Shown piece by piece: positions 31,766-39,138 of a stretch of DNA of 64,000 nucleotides. Position numbers and translations under genes: made by a program. Within the stretch, counting starts at the first letter, position 1. Each line of letters begins with the position of its first letter. The DNA is from Streptomyces piniterrae (lineage in GTDB: Bacteria; Actinomycetota; Actinomycetes; Streptomycetales; Streptomycetaceae): NCBI RefSeq assembly GCF_005048155.1, contig NZ_SUMB01000015.1, positions 124,001 through 188,000 of the forward strand. The letters run 5' to 3'. The notes under the pieces are model-generated. The model saw nothing but the letters and a program-made list of their open reading frames with translations. It ran no database searches and was not told the DNA's origin.

Positions 31766-32688
31766 TTCGTCCCCCTCTCACAGCTGCTGATTTCCGCCCG
31801 CGACACATCCGGGTGTCGCTCCACCGCCGGCATCGCGCCGGCCACGATCCGGGCCGTCCAGGCCACCCCGCCCCACTCCAGAAGCCCGCCGATCACCAGG
31901 CAGCCCCAGCCGACCGGGGTGTGCAGCAGCACCCGCAGCGGGTCCGCGCCGAGCGCGCCGCCCATCAGGAGCCCGCACACCGGGAGCAGCGCGAGCATCA
32001 GGGCCGTGGCCCGAGGGCCCGCCAACTGGGCCCGCAGCTCCTCGCGTTGATCACGCCGGGCGCGCAGCCCGGCCGCGATCCGCTCCAGTCCGGCGGCCAG
32101 TCCGGCGCCGCCCTCCACCGCGACCTGCCAGCACGCCGCCATACCGGTCAGCCCCTCGGCCCCCGGCAGCCGCGCCGCCGCACGCAGCGCCCGGGGCACG
32201 TCACCTCCGTAGCGCGCGGCCGCCCATACCGCCGGGCCGGCCGTCCCAAGTCCCGGCGTCTCTGCGGCGAGCAGGGCCGGTGCCGGCTGCCGCCCGGCAC
32301 GCAGCTCGCCCGCCACCCCCGCGCACAGGCCGATCACCGCGTCGGCCCGCCGGTCCCGTTCGCGCTCCGCCTCACGGGCGGCCAGCCACCGGCGGACGAC
32401 GAACAGGGCCGCCACCGAGACCAGGACGGGCACCACCGACCTGCCCAGCGCCCCCAGCCCGAGCCCCGCCGGCAGACACCAGACCTCCCGCCCGACGCGC
32501 CCCCGCCAGGCAAGGCGAGCAGCACGCCACCGCTCCGCCATTCCCCCTACGGCCCGGCCACCCGTACCGCCCCCGAGGAGCTCCCGAGCCCGCCGCCGCG
32601 CGCCATCCCGGCCGCCCGTGGCCAACCAGCCCGCGGTCCCCGCACAGAGCACCGCGAGCCACCCCGCGATCGACGTGACCGTCACCAC
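31759..32688 (-). CDS. TadB-like membrane platform protein (T2SSF)
   Basis: 309 residues. N-terminal helix (SIAGWLAVLCAGTAGWLA), two helices near 80-110, then the T2SSF domain with IGLCAGVAGELRAGRQPAPAL and LPGAEGLTGMAACWQVAVEGGAGLA, and a C-terminal helix pair (ALMLALLPVCGLLMGG). Sister of TadC. The start lies 7 bases inside the tadA end, and its own end overlaps tadC, so the three are probably translated as one unit. Confidence 0.88.
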   Translation of the reverse strand: MVTVTSIAGWLAVLCAGTAGWLATGGRDGARRRARELLGGGTGGRAVGGMAERWRAARLAWRGRVGREVWCLPAGLGLGALGRSVVPVLVSVAALFVVRRWLAAREAERERDRRADAVIGLCAGVAGELRAGRQPAPALLAAETPGLGTAGPAVWAAARYGGDVPRALRAAARLPGAEGLTGMAACWQVAVEGGAGLAAGLERIAAGLRARRDQREELRAQLAGPRATALMLALLPVCGLLMGGALGADPLRVLLHTPVGWGCLVIGGLLEWGGVAWTARIVAGAMPAVERHPDVSRAEISSCERGTKW

Positions 32689-33842
32689 CGCTCACCCCCG
32701 CCCCGCGCACACAGCCGCGCCAACCGCCCCCAGCCGGGCGCCTCTTGGAAGCCGTCCGGGCTCCAGATCGCAGCCGGGACGGTCACCACGAAGCCGTCGC
32801 GGTCCCGCTCCAGGACATGGATCTCGGCGATCCGCCGCCGCCCGCCCCGGTCCCGTACGAGATGCAGGACCACGGAGACGGCAGCGGCCAGTTGGCTGTG
32901 CAGGGCGGCACGGTCCAGCCCGGCCGTCGAGCCCAGCGCCTCCAGCCGCGCGGGGACGTCGCAGGCGGCATTGGCGTGCACCGTGCCGCAGCCGCCCTCA
33001 TGCCCCGTGTTGAGCGCGGCCAGCAGGTCCGTGACCTCGGCGCCGCGCACCTCGCCCACCACCAGCCGGTCAGGTCGCATCCGCAGCGCCTGCCGGACCA
33101 GGTCCTTCAGCGCCACCCGTCCGACGCCCTCCTGGTTGGCCGGCCGCGTCTCCAGCCGCACCACATGGGGATGGTCCGGGCGGAGCTCCGCCGAGTCCTC
33201 GGCCAGCACGATCCGCTCGGCCGGTCCCACCAGCCCCAGCAGGGCGCTGAGCAGCGTCGTCTTGCCCGATCCTGTGCCCCCGGTGATCAAGAAGGAGAGC
33301 CGGGCGGCCAGCAGCGCGGTGAGCAGCCGCTCGCCTCCCGGCGGGACCGTTCCCGCCGCGACCAGCTCCGCGAGGGCGAAGGCCCGGGGCCGCAGCACCC
33401 GTAAGGAGAGGCAGGTTCCGGCGACCGCCACAGGGGGGAGCACGGCATGCAGCCGCGTGCCGTCCGGCAGCCGGGCGTCCACGAACGGCCGGGCGTCATC
33501 GAGCCGTCGACCGGCCACCGCCGCCAGCCGCTGGGCCAGCCGGCGCACCTGCGCCGCGTCCTGGAAGCGCACGTCGGTACGCTCCAGCCCGCCGCCCCTG
33601 TCCACCCAGACCTCGTCCGGCGCGGTGACCAGCACATCCGTCACCTCGGGCGCGGCGAGCAGCGGCTCCAGGGGCCCGGTGCCGACCATCTCGGACCGCA
33701 GCGCGGCCACCACCCCCAGCACCTCGGCGTCCCCGAGGACTCGTCCTTCCTCCCGCAGCGCCAGCGCGACCCGTGCCGGCGTCGGCTCGGCTCCGGCCTC
33801 GGCCAGCCGGCCGCGCACCACCTCCAGCAACTCCCGGGTCAT
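32682..33842 (-). CDS. tadA: TadA secretion ATPase
   Basis: 386 residues from ATG 33842, which overlaps the ssd stop (ATGA). Type II/IV secretion ATPase: N-terminal domain, DARLPDGTRLHAVLPPV, Walker A GGTGSGKTTLLSALLG, ILAEDSAEL (Asp box), HVVRLETRPAN, and Walker B region MRPDRLVVGEVRGAE, then GHEGGCGTVHANA. Known: CpaF/TadA hexamers power Flp pilus assembly. Slightly shorter than many CpaF proteins, lacking most of the extended N-terminus. No separate TadV prepilin peptidase gene is in this window. Confidence 0.95.
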   Translation of the reverse strand: MTRELLEVVRGRLAEAGAEPTPARVALALREEGRVLGDAEVLGVVAALRSEMVGTGPLEPLLAAPEVTDVLVTAPDEVWVDRGGGLERTDVRFQDAAQVRRLAQRLAAVAGRRLDDARPFVDARLPDGTRLHAVLPPVAVAGTCLSLRVLRPRAFALAELVAAGTVPPGGERLLTALLAARLSFLITGGTGSGKTTLLSALLGLVGPAERIVLAEDSAELRPDHPHVVRLETRPANQEGVGRVALKDLVRQALRMRPDRLVVGEVRGAEVTDLLAALNTGHEGGCGTVHANAACDVPARLEALGSTAGLDRAALHSQLAAAVSVVLHLVRDRGGRRRIAEIHVLERDRDGFVVTVPAAIWSPDGFQEAPGWGRLARLCARGGGERW

Positions 33843-34975
33843 GACCGCCCACCGCCCGGCGCCCCGGCGGCCGCTCCGCCGCACTCCGGCATCAGCGCCC
33901 AGAACCCCGCGCAGAACCGGGCCAGCGGCCCCCGCGCGTTCGCCCCCGGTGGCACATCCCGCGACGGCTGCGCCAACAGGCCGTGTTCCCAAGGAAGTTC
34001 GCCGGCCAAGGGGAGCTCCAGAAGGCGCGCGATCTCGTCCGGATCCAGTCCCGTACCCGCTCCCGGGACGCCGCGCGCCACCGCTCGCAGATCGCGCAGG
34101 GCCGTGCGGACTCCGGCCGCCACCCGGTGGGCGGCCGCGACCGCCCGCACTTCCAAGGGGACGAGCAGCAGGCCCACATCCACCTGTGCCAGCGCCTCCG
34201 CCACCGCCGCATCGACCCGGCGCGGCAGATCCACCACCACGACACCGCCGCGCCGCCGGGCCGCCGCCATGACGGCGCGCACGGCCGATGGCGCGATCGC
34301 GACCTCGGCACCGCGATCCCAGCTCAGCAACCGCAGGGAGTGCAGCCGCGGCAGCGACTCCTCCAGGGCGCCGCAGGCCACCCGGCCGCGCGAGGCGCAG
34401 AAGGCGGGCCAGCGCAGGCCCTTCTCCTTCTCGCCGCCCAGCAGGACGTCGAGCCCGCCGCCCAGCGGATCCCCGTCCACGAGCATGGTGGGCCGTCCCG
34501 TACGGGCAGCGGTGAGGGCCAGCGCACAGGCCAGGGTGCTGGTGCCGGCTCCACCGCGGCCGCCGATGACGCCGACCGTGAGTGCCGGCGGCCCGACACC
34601 TTCGACCGCGTCGGCGATCCGGTCGACCAGCCAGCGCTCGTCGCCGGGAAGGGTCAGAACCCGCTCCGCCCCGATGGCGACGGCCCGTCTCCACAGCCCG
34701 GGGTCCTGTGCGTCCGAGCCGACGAGAACGACGCCGTCTCTCCGTTCGACGCCGGCCAGCCGGGCCGCCCGGTCGTCTCCGACGATCACCAGGGGCGCCG
34801 CCTCCCAGCCCCCGTCACGGGCCGGCAGGCCGTGAGCCACTTCGGGCAGCGCGCCGGCGGCCGCGCACAGCCGCAGAAGATCGTCGAGGAGCCGTTCGTC
34901 CTCGGTGATGATCAGCGGTCCGCCGTGTTCTCCGCCGGTCGAAGCCGACCGATCGGATGCGTTGGATCCGGCCAT
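33839..34975 (-). CDS. ssd: Septum site-determining / TadZ-like ATPase
   Basis: 378 residues from ATG 34975 (GGGGGACAG site). The N-terminal half is a receiver-like domain (LIITEDERLLDDLLRL, LVIVGDDRAARL). The C-terminal half is a ParA/MinD-type ATPase with a deviant Walker A: GGRGGAGTSTLACALAL has Thr where Lys would normally be, and LVDGDPLGGGLDVLLG follows. Known: actinobacterial Ssd/TadZ proteins have this altered P-loop, localise the Tad machine, and when overproduced inhibit septation. First gene of the tad operon, coupled to tadA by ATGA. Confidence 0.9.
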   Translation of the reverse strand: MAGSNASDRSASTGGEHGGPLIITEDERLLDDLLRLCAAAGALPEVAHGLPARDGGWEAAPLVIVGDDRAARLAGVERRDGVVLVGSDAQDPGLWRRAVAIGAERVLTLPGDERWLVDRIADAVEGVGPPALTVGVIGGRGGAGTSTLACALALTAARTGRPTMLVDGDPLGGGLDVLLGGEKEKGLRWPAFCASRGRVACGALEESLPRLHSLRLLSWDRGAEVAIAPSAVRAVMAAARRRGGVVVVDLPRRVDAAVAEALAQVDVGLLLVPLEVRAVAAAHRVAAGVRTALRDLRAVARGVPGAGTGLDPDEIARLLELPLAGELPWEHGLLAQPSRDVPPGANARGPLARFCAGFWALMPECGGAAAGAPGGGRS

Positions 34976-35074
34976 GTTCTGTCCCCCTATCGCTGCACAA
35001 CTCGCCCATCCGCGAACTACGCGGACTTTCACGGTGCAGCGATCGGGAAAATCGCGGGGATCTTGACCCAAATC

Positions 35075-35083
35075 TGTGGACAA
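35075..35083 (-). promoter_or_regulatory. DnaA box in the ssd upstream region
   Basis: The minus strand reads TTGTCCACA, a perfect Streptomyces DnaA box, 100 bases before the ssd start codon. Confidence 0.45.
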
Positions 35084-35277
35084 CTCCGCGCCTGTGAATA
35101 TCCCCGTCACCTATTCAAGCGACGAACGACTACTTCTGGGGCGGGAGAGGGGCCTCCGCAGAGCAGTGCGACAACTACGGTGAGTGACGAAATGCGCGTA
35201 GATGATGGGGCTGCGGCGTAAGAGGGAGGGGAATGAGCGACTCCGGGTCCGGCGACGCAAAATGCGTCCGGACATGC

Positions 35278-35312
35278 GACGACCCCCGCCGGGGGGGAGA
35301 GCGGGGGTCGTC
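35278..35312. terminator. Terminator-like hairpin upstream of the HAD gene
   Basis: A perfect 12-bp stem (35278-35289 with 35301-35312) with an 11-base G-rich loop. It lies between divergent genes, so it is not behind a protein gene; it may end a small transcript or attenuate. Confidence 0.5.
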
Positions 35313-35460
35313 CCCACGGCCGACTCGGGGGGGGGAGGAGCCGGACCGGGTTAGCACGGTCGCGAACGATCCGTGACTTCCATGGTGTACCCGAGAGCCT
35401 TCTCAGGCAAACCCACGCGCCGCACCTTACGCCGAATGGTTGGCGCCCTATGCTCGCCCC

Positions 35461-36318
35461 GTGGAAAACCACTCCGTAGCTCAGTCGACGCCCCGTACTG
35501 CCGCGTTCTTCGACTTGGACAAGACCGTCATTGCAAAGTCGAGCACGCTGACCTTCAGCAAGTCGTTCTACCAAGGTGGCCTGATCAATCGCCGGGCCGT
35601 ACTACGCACCGCGTATGCCCAGTTCGTGTTCCTCGCGGGCGGCGCGGATCACGATCAGATGGAGCGGATGCGCGAATATCTGTCATCGCTCTGTCGCGGC
35701 TGGAACGTGGCGCAAGTCCGCGAGATCGTCGCCGAGACACTGCACGATCTGATCGACCCGATCATTTATGACGAAGCGGCCTCACTCATCGAGGAACACC
35801 ACGCCGCAGGCCGCGATGTCGTGATCGTCTCCACTTCGGGCGCCGAGGTCGTCGAGCCGATCGGTGAACTCCTGGGCGCCGACCGGGTCGTGGCCACTCG
35901 GATGGTCGTCGGCGACGACGGCCGTTTCACCGGCGAGGTCGAGTACTACGCCTATGGGCCGACCAAAGCGGAGGCCGTCCGGGAGCTCGCCGCGTCCGAG
36001 GGCTATGACCTGGAACGCTGCTACGCGTACAGCGACTCGGTGACCGATGTCCCGATGCTCGAAGCGGTCGGCAACCCCTACGCGGTCAATCCGGACCGTG
36101 CGCTGCGCCGCGAGGCGCTCGGCCGCGGCTGGCCGGTGCTGTCCTTCAACCGCCCGGTGCCGCTCAAGCAGCGGCTGCCGGCGCTGTCGCTGCCGCCGCG
36201 TCCGGTGCTCGTCGCCATCGCCATGGCAGGCGCGGCGGCCGCCACGGCGGGCCTGGTCTGGTACGCGAGCCGACGGAAAACGGCAAGAGAACGGCTCGCC
36301 CGTATTACCCGTCTTTGA
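35461..36318 (+). CDS. HAD-superfamily phosphatase (SerB-like, membrane tail)
   Basis: 285 residues from GTG 35461. The catalytic motif FFDLDKTVI has nucleophile Asp18 and Asp20; motif II is VIVSTSGAE; motif III Lys is in YGPTKAEAV; motif IV is AYSDSVTDVPMLEAVG. One transmembrane helix near 247-265 (VAIAMAGAAAATAGLVWY) and a basic tail. Known: related Streptomyces proteins are annotated as morphological differentiation-associated; the substrate is probably a small phosphate ester. A -10-like TATGCT ends 6 bases before the GTG, so the mRNA is probably leaderless. Confidence 0.88.
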   Translation: MENHSVAQSTPRTAAFFDLDKTVIAKSSTLTFSKSFYQGGLINRRAVLRTAYAQFVFLAGGADHDQMERMREYLSSLCRGWNVAQVREIVAETLHDLIDPIIYDEAASLIEEHHAAGRDVVIVSTSGAEVVEPIGELLGADRVVATRMVVGDDGRFTGEVEYYAYGPTKAEAVRELAASEGYDLERCYAYSDSVTDVPMLEAVGNPYAVNPDRALRREALGRGWPVLSFNRPVPLKQRLPALSLPPRPVLVAIAMAGAAAATAGLVWYASRRKTARERLARITRL

Positions 36319-36424
36319 AGGCAACGGTAAAGATCTGCGGGGTGGGGTTCCGCTTATCCCGCATCGGTAGTACAAAGGACTTAACGGCCCGCGAGACCAA
36401 GGACATCCGAAAGGAAGACCTTTA

Positions 36425-36612
36425 GCGCAGTAAGGCCCACGGACCGATGCATGAATGTCGGGCACCCACGCGACGCCGACCCGTCGATTACGGGCCAGCC
36501 GCACCAGGTAACCGGACGAAGATTCCGACCTGATCGGCAAATTTCGTGCACGCATGGTAACCCGTCAAACATGCCAGCGGCGGTACCGCAGGGATGGGTA
36601 CCGCCGCAACCC
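36425..36612 (+). ncRNA. ssrS: 6S-like RNA candidate
   Basis: Seen: GCATGAATGTCGGG (36449-36462) pairs with CCCGTCAAACATGC (36561-36574) with three mismatches, closing a hairpin of 126 bases. Inside are GCCG/CGGC (36498-36501 with 36535-36538), CAGGT/ACCTG and CGGA/TCCG around a 7-base loop, leaving a large central bubble on both sides. That is the layout of 6S RNA. A terminator stem follows at once. Known: from memory, a 6S RNA of about 190 bases was reported in S. coelicolor between the genes matching the HAD and Fic-like genes here. 6S RNA binds the RNA polymerase holoenzyme. Ends are approximate. Confidence 0.5.
36577..36607 (+). terminator. Terminator after the 6S-like RNA
   Basis: A perfect 11-bp stem GCGGCGGTACC / GGTACCGCCGC with a 9-base loop. 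It could also serve the minus-strand gene ending at 36705. Confidence 0.65.
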
Positions 36613-36704
36613 TTGTTCAGGGCGGATAAGCCGAAGTCAGAGGCTCCTTGCCCAGAAGCCGCAAGAGGCCGCCGGCTCCCTGACGGCTTCCGCGCCCGCT
36701 CCGT

Positions 36705-37562
36705 TTATGCCGCGCCGCGCTGCAGCGCCTCGCAGACCGCGGTGCTCTCCCGTGAGCCCAGCGCGACCGCGCGACCACAGTGCACGATCCACTCCGCGAC
36801 GCCCTCCGGGGTGCCCGAGGCATAGCCCTCCAGGGCCGCGAGATAGGCCGCGCGCCCCTCTTCGGCGTGCCCGACCTCCGCGGGGCAGATCGACTTCGGG
36901 TCCAACCCGCTGCCGATCAGCACGATCCGCTCCGCCGCACGCGCGACCAGCCCGTTGTACGACCCGAAGGGGCGCAGCGTGAGCAGTTCGCCGTGCACCA
37001 CAGCGGCGGTCACCAGGGCCGGGGCCTCGGTGCCGGCCAGCAGCAGTCGGGCCAGCCCGTCCAGCCGCCCGGCGACCTCGTCGGCGTCCGGCAACGGCAG
37101 CTCGACCAGCGGTTCGTCCACCGGCTCGCCCATCAGCCGCGGCCTGCCCACGGTGTCGTCCGCCTGCCCGCCGCCGGCCGCCACCAGATGGAGCCGGGCC
37201 AGGACCCGTAGCGGCGACTGCCGCCAGACGCTCAGCAGCTGTCCGGCCTCCGCGGTCAGCCGCAGCGCCGCGCCGACCGTGCGCGGCTCGCCGTCGACGC
37301 CGAAGTCGGTGCGCCGCCTGACCTCTTCGAGCGCCCAGTCGGCACCGGAGAGCGCCGCGGAAGCGCGCGCTCCGCGCAGCGCGGCCTCCGAGGTGACCTC
37401 ATTGCTGCGGCGTCGCATGATCCGGTGGCCGTAGACCCTGTCGACGCTCTTGCGTACCGCGTCCACGGAGTCGGCGACCCCCGGGAGCGACGCCAGGGCC
37501 ACGAGCGGATCGTCGCTCGCTTTCGGGGGAACGGGGGGCGTTGCCCCGGAGTGTGCAGCCAT
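36705..37562 (-). CDS. Fic-like domain protein, often annotated as oxidoreductase
   Basis: 285 residues from ATG 37562. Mostly helical. The stretch ELLTLRPFGSYNGLVARAAERIVL near residue 205 resembles the Fic motif HPFxxGNGRxxR, but His and the first Gly-Asn-Gly-Arg residues are altered (LRPFGSYNGLVAR), so normal AMP transfer may not occur. The Lys/Arg-rich stretch RVYGHRIMRRRSNEV lies near residue 60. Conserved next to the HAD gene in Streptomyces as I recall, under the name oxidoreductase, which the sequence does not support. Role unknown. Confidence 0.8.
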   Translation of the reverse strand: MAAHSGATPPVPPKASDDPLVALASLPGVADSVDAVRKSVDRVYGHRIMRRRSNEVTSEAALRGARASAALSGADWALEEVRRRTDFGVDGEPRTVGAALRLTAEAGQLLSVWRQSPLRVLARLHLVAAGGGQADDTVGRPRLMGEPVDEPLVELPLPDADEVAGRLDGLARLLLAGTEAPALVTAAVVHGELLTLRPFGSYNGLVARAAERIVLIGSGLDPKSICPAEVGHAEEGRAAYLAALEGYASGTPEGVAEWIVHCGRAVALGSRESTAVCEALQRGAA

Positions 37563-37663
37563 GGGTACGACCCTACGCACCACTGGGCCACGCCCCTCGA
37601 AGGAGTGGTCTTCTTCACGTAAACCTCTCACCTAAAGCAATGTGACGATTACCCTTGGTGAAC

Positions 37664-38650
37664 ATGAAGATCGCTTTCGTAGGCAAGGGTGGCAGCGGGA
37701 AGACCACCCTGTCCTCCCTGTTCATCCGGCATCTCGCCGCGTCCCGTATCCCGGTGGTCGCGGTGGACGCCGATATCAATCAGCATCTGGGCGCCGCCCT
37801 CGGCCTGAACGAGTCGGAGGCCGCCGCGCTGCCCGCGATGGGCGCCCATCTCCCGCTGATCAAGAACTACTTGCGCGGCAGCAACCCGCGGATCCCGTCC
37901 GCCGAGACGATGATCAAGACGACGCCGCCCGGCGAGGGCTCGCGGCTGCTTCGGGCCGACGGGGACAACCCCGTCTTCGACGCCTGCGCCAGGACCGTGC
38001 CGCTGGACGACACCTCGGTGCGGCTGATGGCGACCGGCCCGTTCACCGCGTCGGACCTGGGCGTGGCCTGTTACCACTCCAAGGTCGGCGCGGTCGAGCT
38101 GTGCCTGAACCACCTCGTGGACGGCCGCGAGGAGTACGTCGTCGTCGATATGACGGCCGGTTCGGACTCGTTCGCCTCCGGCTTGTTCACCCGCTTCGAC
38201 ATGACTTTCCTGGTGGCCGAGCCGACCCGTAAGGGCATCGCCGTCTATCGCCAGTACAAGGAGTACGCGCGGGACTTCGGCGTCCCCCTGAAGGTCGTGG
38301 GCAACAAGGTGCAGGGCCCCGACGACCTGGCGTTCCTGCATGCGGAGGCGGGCGACGACCTGCTGGTGACCTTTGGGCACTCCGACTGGGTGCGCGCCAT
38401 GGAGAAGGGCCGGCCGGCTCACTTCACCCGTCTCGAAGAGGCCAACCGCCGCGCCCTCGCGACGCTGCACGCCACGGCCGACGAGGCGTACGAGCGCCGC
38501 GACTGGGAGCGCTACACCCGCCAGATGGTGCACTTCCACCTCAAGAACGCGGAGAGCTGGGGCAACGCCAAGACGGGCACCGACCTGGCGGCCCAGGTCG
38601 ACCCCGCGTTCGTCCTCTTCGAGGGAACGACCGCTCCGCAGCCCGCCTGA
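37664..38650 (+). CDS. CooC/MinD-like P-loop ATPase
   Basis: 328 residues from ATG 37664 (the upstream TTG and GTG lack a ribosome site). Deviant Walker A FVGKGGSGKTTLSSLF, switch I VVAVDADINQHLG, and DxxxG-type VVVDMTAGSDSFASG. It is most like CooC-type nickel insertion or MinD-family maturation ATPases, which dimerise on ATP. A C-terminal helical region of about 100 residues follows. No metalloenzyme gene lies next to it, so the client is unknown. Terminator at 38667-38692. Confidence 0.85.
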   Translation: MKIAFVGKGGSGKTTLSSLFIRHLAASRIPVVAVDADINQHLGAALGLNESEAAALPAMGAHLPLIKNYLRGSNPRIPSAETMIKTTPPGEGSRLLRADGDNPVFDACARTVPLDDTSVRLMATGPFTASDLGVACYHSKVGAVELCLNHLVDGREEYVVVDMTAGSDSFASGLFTRFDMTFLVAEPTRKGIAVYRQYKEYARDFGVPLKVVGNKVQGPDDLAFLHAEAGDDLLVTFGHSDWVRAMEKGRPAHFTRLEEANRRALATLHATADEAYERRDWERYTRQMVHFHLKNAESWGNAKTGTDLAAQVDPAFVLFEGTTAPQPA

Positions 38651-38666
38651 TCCGCCGACCCCCTTC

Positions 38667-38692
38667 GGCGCCTTGCCCACGGGCAGGGCGCC
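38667..38692 (+). terminator. Terminator after the CooC/MinD-like gene
   Basis: GGCGCCTTGCCC (38667-38678) pairs with GGGCAGGGCGCC (38681-38692) with one wobble, 16 bases past the stop. Confidence 0.75.
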
Positions 38693-38698
38693 GTCGTG

Positions 38699-38770
38699 TT
38701 TGCGGGCCCGTCCCTCTTTGCGGGCCCGTCCGCCTTTGCGGGCCTGTCCGTCTTTGCCGGCCCGTCGCGG
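38699..38770. repeat. 18-bp tandem repeat, four copies
   Basis: Four units of TTTGCGGGCCCGTCCNNC lie end to end (38699, 38717, 38735, 38753), with divergence increasing rightward. In one plus frame they would read FAGPSx repeats, but no gene with a credible start or length carries them. Confidence 0.8.
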
Positions 38771-39138
38771 AACACCACGGGCCACGTGGGCCGTTGCTCC
38801 CGCCCGGCGGCCGCCCTCTTCCACTCAATTCCCCTTGCGACAAGCGCCGTCCGAGTGATTAACGGGAGCATTTTTCGGCAAACCCGCATTCCCCGAGAAG
38901 AGGCGGAAAAAGCTCCTGCCGATGGCCGCCGCATTCACCCAAGAGGGGGAATGACTGGCTCGTATGCCCGAAAAGACTTCTCTTTCTCTTTACGCGTCAT
39001 TACGATTCATTTACCGATGCTTGAGAGTCACCGGAACGTCACTCACAGCGACCATCGCCGGTCACTCGCGTCCCGCCGCAGCACACCGCCGCCCACGATC
39101 GCGCCCCGCGCGACCGCGCCGCCCCGGAGGAGACGGGA

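Larger units (their letters stand above)
34976..35460. other. Structured region between ssd and the HAD gene
   Basis: 485 bases without a gene. It contains a perfect DnaA box (35075-35083), paired segments CCGCAG/CTGCGG and CTACG/CGTAG between about 35136 and 35215, a hairpin near 35247-35271 (GACGCA/TGCGTC), and a strong stem at 35278-35312. This could be a long leader or a small RNA. A -10-like TATGCT at 35449 serves the HAD gene. Confidence 0.45.
36319..36704. other. Intergenic region containing the 6S-like RNA candidate
   Basis: No protein gene seen. It holds a long irregular hairpin (36449-36574) followed by a terminator stem (36577-36607); see those entries. Confidence 0.6.
38651..39138. 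other. Intergenic region before the SulP fusion gene
   Basis: Holds the terminator at 38667-38692, the 18-bp tandem repeat at 38699-38770, and a low-GC stretch (38980-39030) likely to contain the promoter of the 39139 gene. No convincing gene. Confidence 0.6.

Noticed and set aside
38699..38770. CRISPR array
   Set aside because: Units are 18 bp with no spacers and no cas genes; it is a plain tandem repeat.
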